Shown: piece after piece, positions 36,342 to 44,600 of the stretch
How positions within the stretch are numbered: position 1 is the first letter of the stretch
Layout: every line of letters starts with the position of its first letter
Source: Bradyrhizobiaceae bacterium
Lineage (GTDB): Bacteria; Pseudomonadota; Alphaproteobacteria; Rhizobiales; Xanthobacteraceae
Assembly: GCA_020853885.1 (NCBI GenBank)
Contig: JADYXZ010000005.1
Location: 1 to 64,000 of the forward strand
DNA: 64,000 nt
Reading direction: 5' to 3'
Notes under the pieces: generated by a model
Told to the model about the DNA's origin: nothing
The model's database searches: none
Seen by the model: the letters and a program-made list of their open reading frames with translations, nothing else
Program-made: the position numbers and the translations under genes

Positions 36342-37235
36342 TTACGCCGCCGCCGAGCGCTTCTTCGGCTGCACTTCGGCGGTGTAGTCGTCCATCAACT
36401 GCTTCGTGATGGCGCCCGGCGTGAAGCGCCAGTCGGCGATCTCGCCCACCGGCGTCACTTCCGCGGCCGTCCCCGTGATGAAGCACTCGGAGAAATTCGA
36501 CAGTTCCTCCGGCTTGATGGCGCGTTCGATCACCTCGATGCCGCGCTTCTTCGCGAGCTCGATGGCCGTGCGGCGCGTGATGCCGTCGAGGAAGCAGTCC
36601 GGCGTCGGCGTATGGATCTTGCCGTCCTGAATAAAGAAGATGTTGGCGCCCGTGCATTCCGCCACGAGCCCGCGCCAGTCGAGCATCATCGCGTCGGCGT
36701 AGCCTTTGCGCTCGGCCGCGTGCTTGGAGATCGTGCAGATCATGTAGAGGCCCGCCGCCTTCGCCTTGCACGGGATCGTGCGCGGATCGGGCCGGCGATA
36801 TTCGGCGAGATCGAGCTTGAGGCCCTTGAGCCGCTGCGCCGGGTCGAAATAGCTCGGCCACTCCCACGACGCGATTGCGAGATGGATCTTATTGTGCTGC
36901 GCCGAGACGCCCATCATCTCGCTGCCGCGCCAGGCGACCGGGCGGATATAGGCGTCCTTCTGCCCGTTCTTCTCCAGCACGAGCTGCTTCGCCGCGTCGA
37001 TCTCCGCGGCCGAAAACGGAATCTCGAAGTCGAGCATCCGCGCCGAGGCTTTCAGGCGCTCGGAATGCTCGCTGCAGTTGAAGATCGTGCCGCCATAGGC
37101 GCGCTCGCCTTCGAACACGCAGCTCGCATAGTGCAGGCCGTGGCTCAGCACATGCAGGTTGGCGTCGGGCCAGGGCACGAGCTTGCCGTCGTACCAGATG
37201 ACGCCGGGGCGGTTATCGAAGGTCTGTTCGGCCAT
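36342..37235 (-). CDS. ilvE: branched-chain amino acid aminotransferase
   Basis: 297 residues, class IV PLP enzyme. HVLSHGLHYASCVFEGERAY is the N-terminal signature. IPCKAKAAGLYM carries the PLP Lys, and AECTGANIFFIQDGKIHTP and FITGTAAEVTPV follow. The enzyme makes Leu, Ile and Val from their keto acids using glutamate. Typical length. A run of Lys/Arg/Ala ends the protein. Confidence 0.94.
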   Translation of the reverse strand: MAEQTFDNRPGVIWYDGKLVPWPDANLHVLSHGLHYASCVFEGERAYGGTIFNCSEHSERLKASARMLDFEIPFSAAEIDAAKQLVLEKNGQKDAYIRPVAWRGSEMMGVSAQHNKIHLAIASWEWPSYFDPAQRLKGLKLDLAEYRRPDPRTIPCKAKAAGLYMICTISKHAAERKGYADAMMLDWRGLVAECTGANIFFIQDGKIHTPTPDCFLDGITRRTAIELAKKRGIEVIERAIKPEELSNFSECFITGTAAEVTPVGEIADWRFTPGAITKQLMDDYTAEVQPKKRSAAA

Positions 37236-37436
37236 TGCTTCCTCCTCAAGACCCGCCCGCCGAGGTCGCGGGCCTTGCGCTTGAGCCTTGTTTCCGCCCC
37301 GTCCGCGGGCTTCCGGCCCGCTTTTGCGTGAAGGGCCGAGTCCCGTTATCTTCTCGCATGAGAGCGCGTCTTGCCGCGCGGCGCAATGATCGGTCCGTCA
37401 GGCTCGGGTCTCGTGACCGATCATTTCGCCCGGACT

Positions 37437-37465
37437 TTGCACTCCGTATCAATCGGCGCTAAATA
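37437..37465 (+). promoter_or_regulatory. marR promoter
   Basis: TTGCAC (37437-37442), 17 bp, TAAATA (37460-37465). The predicted start of transcription is within a base or two of ATG 37473, and no ribosome site precedes that ATG, so the message is predicted to be leaderless. Confidence 0.6.
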
Positions 37466-37472
37466 TGTCAAT

Positions 37473-38009
37473 ATGGCTGACGTAAACGCCTCGACGCTAT
37501 CCGCTCGCCTTTCCGACCCGGCACAGGACCGCACGGCCGGCGGGCCGGCCTATGACCTGATCGAGCTCCTGTTCTTCGCCTATCGCGACTTCATCGCCGA
37601 CGCCGACGAGCGGCTCGCCGGCATCGGCTTCGGCCGCGCGCACCACCGCGTGCTGCATTTCGTCAACCGCCATCCGGGCATGCGCGTCGCCGACCTGCTC
37701 GACATCCTGCAGATCACCAAGCAGAGCCTCGGCCGCGTCCTGCGCGACCTCGTGGAGAACGGCTACGTCGTCCAGAAGGCCGGCCCCGCCGACCGCCGCC
37801 AGCGCCTGCTCTTTCTCACGCCGAAGGGCGAGGCGCTCGCCCGCGACCTCGCGCTGCTGCAGACCCGCCGTTTCGCCCGCGCGCTGCACGAGGCCGGCCC
37901 CGGCGCGCGCGAGCACGCGCGCCGTTTTCTCGCCGCCATGATCGACCCCGCATCGCGTGAAGAAGTCGAACGGCTGATCGCCCGCGCCGACCGCAACATG
38001 GCGCGGTGA
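37473..38009 (+). CDS. MarR-family transcriptional regulator (PetP-like)
   Basis: 178 residues. The winged helix is GFGRAHHRVLHFVNRHPGMR then ADLLDILQITKQSLGRVLRD, with the wing KAGPADRRQRLLFLTPKG. The stop overlaps the response-regulator GTG (GTGA), so this gene and the two below form one coupled operon. A MarR-OmpR pair of this kind is known as petP-petR beside petABC in Rhodobacter; here petABC lies 18 kb away. Confidence 0.88.
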   Translation: MADVNASTLSARLSDPAQDRTAGGPAYDLIELLFFAYRDFIADADERLAGIGFGRAHHRVLHFVNRHPGMRVADLLDILQITKQSLGRVLRDLVENGYVVQKAGPADRRQRLLFLTPKGEALARDLALLQTRRFARALHEAGPGAREHARRFLAAMIDPASREEVERLIARADRNMAR

Positions 38010-38737
38010 CGCCGGACCGGACCATGCCCGCCGCCCGCACGCGCACGCCGCCGCCGGACAACGCGCCGCACCTGCTCGTCGTCGACGACGACCGGCGCAT
38101 TCTCGATCTGCTGTCGCGCTATCTCGCCGATCACGGCTATCGCGTGACGACCGCAAGCTCCGCCGCCGAAGCGCGCGCCCGCCTCGGCAGCATCGCCTTC
38201 GACCTGCTCGTGCTCGACTGGATGATGCCGGGCGAGACCGGCCTCGATCTCGCCCGCTCCATCCGCGGCACCTCCAACGTACCGATCCTCATGCTGACGG
38301 CGCGCACCGAAGCGAACGACCGTATCGCCGGCCTCGAGATCGGCGCCGACGACTACATCGGCAAGCCGTTCGAGCCACGCGAGCTCCTGCTGCGCATCGG
38401 CAACATCCTGCGCCGCGCCGAGCAGCCGGGCGCGCAGCCGATCGAGATCGCCCACTTCGGCGAGTTCGCGTTCCACCTCGACAGCGGCGAGCTCACGCGC
38501 GACGGCAAGCCGGTGCGCATCACCGACCGCGAGCGCGAGATGCTGCGCATCCTCGCCGCCGCTGGCGGCGAGACCGTGCCGCGGGAGAAGCTTTCCGCGC
38601 CGGGCGTCAATGCAAGCGAACGCGCCGTCGATGTGCAGATCAACCGTCTGCGCCGCAAGATCGAGCGCGACCCCACCAATCCGGTCTATCTGCGCACCGT
38701 GCGCGGCGTCGGCTACCGGCTGGTCGCGACGCCATGA
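38006..38737 (+). CDS. OmpR-family response regulator (PetR-like)
   Basis: 243 residues. Receiver domain: LLVVDDDRRI (acidic pair), LLVLDWMMPGETG with phospho-Asp near residue 71, LMLTART and IGKPFEPRELLLRI (Lys). DNA-binding domain at the C-terminus: VRITDREREMLRILAAAGGE, RAVDVQINRLRRKIE, YLRTVRGVGYRL. GTG start is coupled to the marR stop; ATG 38024 is an alternative. The kinase overlaps the stop by ATGA. Confidence 0.93.
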   Translation: MTPDRTMPAARTRTPPPDNAPHLLVVDDDRRILDLLSRYLADHGYRVTTASSAAEARARLGSIAFDLLVLDWMMPGETGLDLARSIRGTSNVPILMLTARTEANDRIAGLEIGADDYIGKPFEPRELLLRIGNILRRAEQPGAQPIEIAHFGEFAFHLDSGELTRDGKPVRITDREREMLRILAAAGGETVPREKLSAPGVNASERAVDVQINRLRRKIERDPTNPVYLRTVRGVGYRLVATP

Positions 38738-40122
38738 GAGCGATCGACTATTTCCCGAGGCGCATCCGGGCGTTGCTCGAGCGGATCGGGAAGCCCTGGC
38801 GCCGGCTTGGGCTGTGGCTCACCGCGCACCTGCCGAAGGGCCTCTACGCGCGCTCGCTGCTCATCATCGTGACGCCGATGGTGCTGCTGCAGTCGGTCGT
38901 CGCCTTCGTGTTCATGGAGCGCCACTACAATCAGGTGACGCTCCGCCTTTCCGCCTCGCTCGCACAGGACATTGCTGCGCTGATCGAGATCTACGACAAC
39001 TATCCGCAGCGCGACAACGCGGCCGCGCTGCGCAAGATCGCGGGCGAGAAGCTGCGGCTGAACGTCGAGCTGCTGCCGCCCGATCCGCTGCCGCCGCCGG
39101 GGCCGAAGCCTTTCTTCTCGCTGCTCGATACCGCGCTGTCGCAGGAGATCGGCAAGCTCGTCGACCGGCCGTTCTGGATCGACACCGTCGGCGACTCGAA
39201 CCTCGTCGAGATCCGCATCCAGCTCAAGAACGCGGTGATGCGCGTGTTTGCCCGCCGCAGCCAGGCCTACGCCTCCAATTCCCACATCTTCCTGATCTGG
39301 ATGGTCGGCACGTCGCTGGTGCTGCTCGCGATCGCGATCCTGTTCCTGCGCAACCAGATCAAGCCGATCCTGCGGCTTGCCGCCGCCGCCGAGGCGTTCG
39401 GCAAGGGCCGCGAGATCGCCAATTTCCATCCGCGCGGCGCCCGCGAAGTGCGTCAGGCCGCCGTCGCCTTCATGGAGATGAAGAAGCGCATCGAGCGCCA
39501 GATCGAGCAGCGCACCACCATGCTCGCCGGCGTCTCGCACGATCTGCGCACGATCCTCACCCGCTTCAAGCTCGAGCTCGCGCTGCTCGAGGACGGCCCG
39601 GAGGTCGAGGCGCTGCGCCGCGACGTCGACGAGATGCAGCGCATGCTCGAAGCCTATCTCGAGTTCGCCAAGGGCGAGGTCGGCGAGCAGCCGCAGCTCG
39701 TCGACGTCTCCGAGATCCTCGACGAGCTCGCCGACGAGGCGATCCGCCGCGGCAAGCGCGCGAGCGCCACCTTCGCCGGCCCGCCCATCGTGCAGGTGCG
39801 CCCCGACGCCTTCAAGCGCTGCCTCGCCAACCTCGTCTCCAACGCCGTCCGCTTCGGCTCGACCGTGGCGCTGTCCGGCTCGCGCGAGCCGCGCTGGCTC
39901 ATGGTGCAGGTCGACGACGACGGCCCCGGCATCCCGCAGGATCGCCGCGACGACGTGTTTCGCCCGTTCCTGCGTCTTGACGATGCCCGCAACCAGAACG
40001 AGACCGGCACCGGCCTCGGCTTGTCCATCGCCCGCGACATCGCCAGCGTACACGGCGGCGACATCGCGCTCTCGCAAAGCCCGCTCGGCGGCCTGCGCGC
40101 GACGGTGCGGATACCGGTTTAA
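38734..40122 (+). CDS. EnvZ-like sensor histidine kinase
   Basis: 462 residues. Two transmembrane helices (SLLIIVTPMVLLQSVVAFVF and FLIWMVGTSLVLLAIAILFL) flank a periplasmic domain of about 120 residues. A HAMP follows. The H-box is AGVSHDLRTILTRFKLELAL with His269; the usual Pro after HDLRT is Ile here. ATPase boxes: LANLVSNAVRFGS, VDDDGPGIP, GTGLGLSIARD. It should phosphorylate the adjacent regulator. The signal is unknown. Confidence 0.93.
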   Translation: MRAIDYFPRRIRALLERIGKPWRRLGLWLTAHLPKGLYARSLLIIVTPMVLLQSVVAFVFMERHYNQVTLRLSASLAQDIAALIEIYDNYPQRDNAAALRKIAGEKLRLNVELLPPDPLPPPGPKPFFSLLDTALSQEIGKLVDRPFWIDTVGDSNLVEIRIQLKNAVMRVFARRSQAYASNSHIFLIWMVGTSLVLLAIAILFLRNQIKPILRLAAAAEAFGKGREIANFHPRGAREVRQAAVAFMEMKKRIERQIEQRTTMLAGVSHDLRTILTRFKLELALLEDGPEVEALRRDVDEMQRMLEAYLEFAKGEVGEQPQLVDVSEILDELADEAIRRGKRASATFAGPPIVQVRPDAFKRCLANLVSNAVRFGSTVALSGSREPRWLMVQVDDDGPGIPQDRRDDVFRPFLRLDDARNQNETGTGLGLSIARDIASVHGGDIALSQSPLGGLRATVRIPV

Positions 40123-40136
40123 GCGAACTTGATCTT

Positions 40137-40159
40137 ACCCTCCCCTTCCAGGGGAGGGT
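40137..40159. repeat. palindromic repeat at a convergent junction
   Basis: ACCCTCCCC (40137-40145), TTCCA, GGGGAGGGT (40151-40159). Same hairpin as the one embedded in uvrB. Between the kinase gene and csaA. Confidence 0.8.
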
Positions 40160-40171
40160 GATTGCCAACTT

Positions 40172-40525
40172 TCAGAACAGCCGCCCGCCGTCCGGCACCT
40201 TGAGCGTGGGCGCGATCAGCACCACGCCGCCTTCCTCGTCGGGAAAGCCGAGCGTCAGCACCTCCGACATCATCGGCCCGATCTGCCGTGGCGGGAAGTT
40301 CAGCACCGCCGCCACCTGCCGACCGACGAGCTCTTCCGGCTTGTAGTGCTTGGCGATCTGCGCCGACGACTTGCGCGTACCGATCTCCGGCCCGAAGTCG
40401 ATCACGAGCCGCAGCGCCGGCTTGCGCGCCTCGGGAAACGGCTCGGCGGACACGATCGTACCGACGCGCACGTCGACCTTGCGGAAATCGGCAAACGAAA
40501 TCTGCGGCTCGACCGGCTCCCCCAT
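40172..40525 (-). CDS. csaA: tRNA-binding protein / export chaperone CsaA
   Basis: 117 residues. ISFADFRKVDVRVGTIVSAE is the OB-fold start. LVIDFGPEIGTRKSSAQIAK and NFPPRQIGPMMSEVLTLGF are CsaA hallmarks. The family binds tRNA and acts as a chaperone-like factor. Typical length. Confidence 0.92.
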   Translation of the reverse strand: MGEPVEPQISFADFRKVDVRVGTIVSAEPFPEARKPALRLVIDFGPEIGTRKSSAQIAKHYKPEELVGRQVAAVLNFPPRQIGPMMSEVLTLGFPDEEGGVVLIAPTLKVPDGGRLF

Positions 40526-40540
40526 CGGCGGATACGCCCG

Positions 40541-41194
40541 CTATGCCGCGGCCGATTCCGCGCCGCGCGGCCGCCGGCGCGAACGCCGCTGCCCGGGCGA
40601 CGGCCAGCGCGGTACGAAGCGGCAAAGCCCGTTGAGCAGGTTCAGCGCGCGCTCGCCGTTCGCGAGCTCGCGGTCGAGCGCCGCCATCGTGCGCGCAAGC
40701 CCCGGGTCCTCGTCGTCGAGCCAGACGCGCAGCGTGCGCCCCATCACCATCACGAGGCCCTGCGCGCGCACGCAGCCCTGCACGCCCGCGGTGTCGATGT
40801 TCGCCGCGGCGAGCATCCATTGCTGCGAGCGCAGCGAACGGCTATTCAGCGCCAGCGCGAAGGCCGGATTGCGCTGTGCCGAGCGCGTAAGCGAACGCAC
40901 CGCCTCGCGGTGCGGCGCAAGAATCTCGAGCCGCCGCATCAGCACGTCGAACAGCCGGTCGCGCGCCGGCGACTCGTCGATCCCGGCATCGGTCCCGCCT
41001 GCGAGCACTTTATCGTCCGTGTCGCGCATGAAGGCCGACAGCATGTCGAAGGTCGAGCCGAATTCGCGCCGCAGCTCGGCGAGCGAAACCGCGGCGCGTC
41101 CCGCTACCTCGCCAAGACTGATCGTCTCGAACGGTTTTTCCGCCAGCAGCGCCAGAAACGCCTGCACGATCTTGTCGCGTTGAACATCGGCCAT
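40541..41194 (-). CDS. TetR-family transcriptional regulator
   Basis: 217 residues. DKIVQAFLALLAEKPFETIS and LGEVAGRAAVSLAELRREFG form the N-terminal HTH; the ligand domain is less conserved. The C-terminal tail is Arg-rich. MADVQRDK is chosen over an in-frame TTG seven codons upstream. Ligand and targets unknown; csaA lies 15 bases downstream in the same direction. Confidence 0.8.
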   Translation of the reverse strand: MADVQRDKIVQAFLALLAEKPFETISLGEVAGRAAVSLAELRREFGSTFDMLSAFMRDTDDKVLAGGTDAGIDESPARDRLFDVLMRRLEILAPHREAVRSLTRSAQRNPAFALALNSRSLRSQQWMLAAANIDTAGVQGCVRAQGLVMVMGRTLRVWLDDEDPGLARTMAALDRELANGERALNLLNGLCRFVPRWPSPGQRRSRRRPRGAESAAA

Positions 41195-41260
41195 GACTGC
41201 ACCCTGAAACGCCAATTCCGCTGCAATCTAAAACATTTTCCAATCGAGAGGAATCATCTT

Positions 41261-41350
41261 TCCGCTCGTCCCCGCGAAAGCGGGGACCCAGGGGCCACAA
41301 GGAAAATGCACCAACTGCCCTGGATTCCCGCTTACGCGGGAATGAGCGGA
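41261..41350. repeat. palindromic repeat
   Basis: Outer arms TCCGCTC (41261-41267) and GAGCGGA (41344-41350). Inside are CCCCGCGAAAGCGGGG and CCCGCTTACGCGGG hairpins and GGATTCCCGC, also seen near 3830-3901. Between the proC and tetR genes. Confidence 0.75.
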
Positions 41351-41382
41351 GTGGATCGACTCCAAGCTCTTGAGAAAAGCCG

Positions 41383-42213
41383 TCAGCCGGCGAGCTGGCG
41401 CGAGCGGCGCGTTGCCGCGGCGACCGCCTTCTTCATCAGCGGATCGAGCCCGCTTCGGCTCATCAGCACCTTCAGCGCAGCGGCGGTGGTGCCGCCGGGC
41501 GAGGTCACGTTCTCGCGCAGCTTCGCGGCGTCGAGGGTCGAGCGGTGCAGGAGCTCGCCCGCGCCCGCGACCGTCTCGCGCGCGAGTCTTGCCGCCAGCG
41601 CCTTCGGCAGCCCCGCTGCCGCACCCGCCCGCGCGAGGCTTTCCGCGAGCAGAAACACATAAGCCGGCCCCGAGCCGGAAACGGCGGTCACGGCGTCCAT
41701 CCACTTTTCGTTCTTGATCCACTCGACGGGCCCGGTCGCGGACAGCAAGGCATCGGCGAGTTCGCGCGCGGCACTTTTCACCCGCGCATTCGGCACCGCG
41801 ACCGTGATGCCGCGGCCGATCGCGGCCGGCATGTTCGGCATCGCCCGCACGATCGCCGTTCCCTTCGGCAAATGCTTGCCGAGGAAGCCGAGCGTGCGCC
41901 CCGCCATGATCGACACCACCACTGTGTCACGTCCGACGAAGCGGGCGATCTGCGGCATCACGTCGGGCGCCATCTGCGGCTTGACCGCAAGCACGACCGC
42001 CGCATGCATGGGCAGGAGCGGCGGCTGCGGATCGCGCGCGATGCGCTTGGTCGCGATCAGCTTGGCAACCTCGGGCGGCGGAGAGGGATCGAGAACCGAA
42101 AGCAGCGCCGGCGGCAGGCCGCGCGCGAGCCAGGACTCCATCAACGCGCCGCCCATCTTGCCGGCGCCCACGAGCAGGATCGCTCCCGGCGCCGACGCCA
42201 GCGCATTTGTCAA
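41383..42213 (-). CDS. proC: pyrroline-5-carboxylate reductase
   Basis: 276 residues. ILLVGAGKMGGALMESWLAR is the NADPH-binding loop. AVKPQM, VRAMPNMPAAIGRGITV and DAVTAVSGSGPAYVFLLAES are family motifs, with VTSPGGTTAAALKVLM near the C-terminus. It performs the last step of proline synthesis. Typical length. Confidence 0.95.
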   Translation of the reverse strand: MTNALASAPGAILLVGAGKMGGALMESWLARGLPPALLSVLDPSPPPEVAKLIATKRIARDPQPPLLPMHAAVVLAVKPQMAPDVMPQIARFVGRDTVVVSIMAGRTLGFLGKHLPKGTAIVRAMPNMPAAIGRGITVAVPNARVKSAARELADALLSATGPVEWIKNEKWMDAVTAVSGSGPAYVFLLAESLARAGAAAGLPKALAARLARETVAGAGELLHRSTLDAAKLRENVTSPGGTTAAALKVLMSRSGLDPLMKKAVAAATRRSRQLAG

Positions 42214-42319
42214 TCAGGCTTCTCCACCGCCGTGCCGCTTCGCGAAGCGAAGGTCCGGCGCGGCAAATTTGAATCGCGGAAGCGAACTCCGAACATTGTT
42301 CGAACGATCTGCCTTCGCA

Positions 42320-42820
42320 TCAAGCTTCCCCCGCCGTCTCGAATAGAGTGGCATCCATCGCTTCCTTGGCGTTCTTGCCCGCCCACACCACGAACTGGAA
42401 CGCCGGGAAGCAGCGCTCGGCCGCGTCGAGCGCGCTCTTCAGCAGCGCCTCGCATTGCCGGCCGCTCGCCGTCGCGCCGCCCGCCAGCATCAGCGCATTG
42501 CGGTACATCACCATGCCCTCGTCGGACCACAGGTCGAAGTGGCCGACCCAGAGCTGCTCGTTGACGTTGGCGAGCAGCTTCAGCACCTCTGCGCGCCGCG
42601 CCTCCGGCACCTTGAGATCGAACGCGCAGGCAAGATGCAGTGCCTCGATCTCGTTCATCCATTGGAAGGAGACGTGGTAGTCGGACCAGCGGCCTGCGAT
42701 GGAGAGCGAAATTTCGTGCGATCCGGAGCGCTCGAAGCTCCAGTCATTGAGCGACGCAAGCCGCTCGACCAAGTCCACGGGGTTCGCCTGCTGCTCGATT
42801 TCCGTTTCGATGAAAGCCAT
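42320..42820 (-). CDS. YbjN domain-containing protein
   Basis: 166 residues. DWSFERSGSHEISLSIAGRW and LLANVNEQLWVGHFDLWSDE are characteristic of the alphaproteobacterial YbjN group, with MVMYRNALMLAGG. The fold resembles type III secretion chaperones; the function is unclear. Same direction as proC, 106 bases upstream of it. Confidence 0.88.
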   Translation of the reverse strand: MAFIETEIEQQANPVDLVERLASLNDWSFERSGSHEISLSIAGRWSDYHVSFQWMNEIEALHLACAFDLKVPEARRAEVLKLLANVNEQLWVGHFDLWSDEGMVMYRNALMLAGGATASGRQCEALLKSALDAAERCFPAFQFVVWAGKNAKEAMDATLFETAGEA

Positions 42821-43096
42821 GTCGAACCCCGCGCTCAGAATCTAGTTTCGTGCCCGGACAGGATGTCCGTGCACCGCACGCCCCACCGAACTAGGAAGAT
42901 TCGTCCCGGCCCCGTATGGCGGCAGCGTGACGAAATCATCACGGAACTACGACACGAATCGAAATACCAACCCCGCCCGCACCGTCAGGAGAATCGGATT
43001 CGGCGTGCCCTTCAATGGCCTTAGGACAGGAGTCCACAGGCTAGCGGCAGTAATCCGCTGAAATTTTTCCGTCGGAATCTGCCGCTGCAGCGGCCG

Positions 43097-43348
43097 CTAC
43101 TTGGCGAGCTTCTTTTCAACCTCGGCGAGTCTTGCGGCCAGCCGTTCGTTTTCCTCGCGCGCCCTGGCCGCCATCTCCTTGACCGCCTCGAACTCTTCGC
43201 GGGTCACCACGTCCATGTCGCGTAGGATGCGCTCCGCCTGCGAGTGCAGGAGCGTCTGGAATTCCCGCCGGACGCCCTCGGCCACACCCGCGGCGTCGTT
43301 CATCAGGCGGGCCATTTCATCGAGAAGCCGGTTGTTGGTCTGGGTCAT
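43097..43348 (-). CDS. ubiK: ubiquinone biosynthesis accessory factor UbiK
   Basis: 83 residues. Helical: NNRLLDEMARLMNDAAGVAE and VVTREEFEAVKEMAARAREE, then a C-terminal coiled coil ending LAARLAEVEKKLAK, the BMFP/UbiK pattern. UbiK supports the soluble Ubi complex with UbiJ. Divergent from lgt, an arrangement common in this order. Confidence 0.88.
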   Translation of the reverse strand: MTQTNNRLLDEMARLMNDAAGVAEGVRREFQTLLHSQAERILRDMDVVTREEFEAVKEMAARAREENERLAARLAEVEKKLAK

Positions 43349-43395
43349 GCTCGCCTCCGGGCGGGGACTATAGCCTTCTGGACAGGGAAATGGGC

Positions 43396-43472
43396 CTAGT
43401 GTCGTGGTTCAGAAATTCGCTTCATTCTTGCCGCCAGTCATTCAAGCGAATTTCTGAACCAAACGACACTAG
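43396..43472. repeat. long hairpin, first of a tandem pair
   Basis: CTAGTGTCGT (43396-43405) plus GGTTCAGAAATTCGCTT (43406-43422) pair with AAGCGAATTTCTGAACC (43444-43460) and ACGACACTAG (43463-43472). Spacer of 21 bases; only two bases unpaired in the right arm. With the next element it fills most of the ubiK-lgt gap. Confidence 0.88.
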
Positions 43473-43485
43473 AATCAAAGAGTTG

Positions 43486-43560
43486 CTGGTGTCCTTAGAA
43501 TCCGAAGTTCGCTCCCGAGTCCGCAGCAAAGTCAAGCGAACTTCGGATTCGGGACACCAG
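43486..43560. repeat. long hairpin, second of a tandem pair
   Basis: CTGGTGTCC (43486-43494) and GAATCCGAAGTTCGCT (43499-43514) pair with AGCGAACTTCGGATTC (43535-43550) and GGACACCAG (43552-43560). Spacer of 20 bases. Same layout as the preceding hairpin, different sequence. Confidence 0.88.
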
Positions 43561-43601
43561 CGGCGAAAGCGCGCAAGCCCGCCGCATTCCGCCGTTATGG
43601 C

Positions 43602-43702
43602 CCTCATCCTGAGCGTTCACCCTCATGGTGAGGAGCGCCGCAAAGCGGCGCGTCTCGAACCATGGGTGAACGCGGAGGCGCTCCGGCTCCGCAGGATGAG
43701 GT
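43602..43702. repeat. CTCATCCTGAG-type dispersed repeat
   Basis: CCTCATCCTGAG at 43602 and GCAGGATGAGG near 43702, with CATGGTGAGGAGCGCC and GGCGCGTCTCGAACCATG inside. Related units occur at 51405-51503 and 52396-52448. No T-run. Confidence 0.75.
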
Positions 43703-43781
43703 GGCGGGGCTCCTCCGTGTGAGAGCTACACTCGACTCGCCGCTCCTTGACTTCCCCTCTTCGCAAGCAGATCACGCCGCC

Positions 43782-44600
43782 ATGCCTGTTCTCGCCCTGC
43801 CCTTCCCGAATTTCGATCCCATTCTTTTCTCCATCGGACCGTTCGCCGTTCGCTGGTACGCGCTCGCCTACGTTGCCGGCATCCTGCTCGGCTGGTGGCT
43901 CGCCCGCCGCATCGTTGCGAACCAGGCATACTGGAACGGCGGCGCGCCGATCACGCCGCTCGACGTCGACGACGTGATCGTCTGGTGCGCGCTCGGCATC
44001 GTGCTCGGCGGCCGGCTCGGCTATGTGCTGTTCTACCAGCCCGCCCACTACGCCGCGCACCCGATGGAGATTTTCGTCCTCTGGCGCGGCGGCATGTCCT
44101 TTCACGGCGGCTTCCTCGGCACCGTGCTCGCGCTCATCCTGTTTGCCTGGCGGCGCAAGATTCCCCTGCTGTCGATGCTCGATCTTGCGGCGATCGTCAC
44201 GCCGATCGGACTCTTCCTCGGCCGCCTCGCCAACTTCGTGAACGGCGAATTGTGGGGCCGCGCCACCGACGTGCCCTGGGCGGTGATCTTCCCGCACGCC
44301 GGCCCGGAGCCGCGCCATCCGAGCCAGCTCTATGAAGCCGGCCTCGAGGGCATCGTTCTGTTCCTCATCCTGATCTTCGCCGTGCGCCGCGGTGCACTGA
44401 AACGGCCCGGGCTGATCGGCGGCCTGTTCGTCGGCGGTTACGGCTTGACGCGCGTGCTCGGCGAATTCTTCCGCGAGCCCGACGCGCATATCGGCTTTCT
44501 TGCCGGCGGACTCACGATGGGCATGCTGTTGTCGATCCCGATGATCGTCGTCGGCCTCGCGGCGATTGTCTATGCCGCCCGCCGTGCGCCTGCGGCATGA
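43782..44600 (+). CDS. lgt: prolipoprotein diacylglyceryl transferase
   Basis: 272 residues with seven helices. [30 protein letters not shown] (essential His), [18 protein letters not shown] (the Lgt signature with Arg and Asn), [12 protein letters not shown] and [11 protein letters not shown]. It moves diacylglycerol from PG to the lipobox Cys of lipoproteins. ATG 43782 gives the family N-terminus; the frame upstream reads through a repeat. Confidence 0.95.
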   Translation: MPVLALPFPNFDPILFSIGPFAVRWYALAYVAGILLGWWLARRIVANQAYWNGGAPITPLDVDDVIVWCALGIVLGGRLGYVLFYQPAHYAAHPMEIFVLWRGGMSFHGGFLGTVLALILFAWRRKIPLLSMLDLAAIVTPIGLFLGRLANFVNGELWGRATDVPWAVIFPHAGPEPRHPSQLYEAGLEGIVLFLILIFAVRRGALKRPGLIGGLFVGGYGLTRVLGEFFREPDAHIGFLAGGLTMGMLLSIPMIVVGLAAIVYAARRAPAA

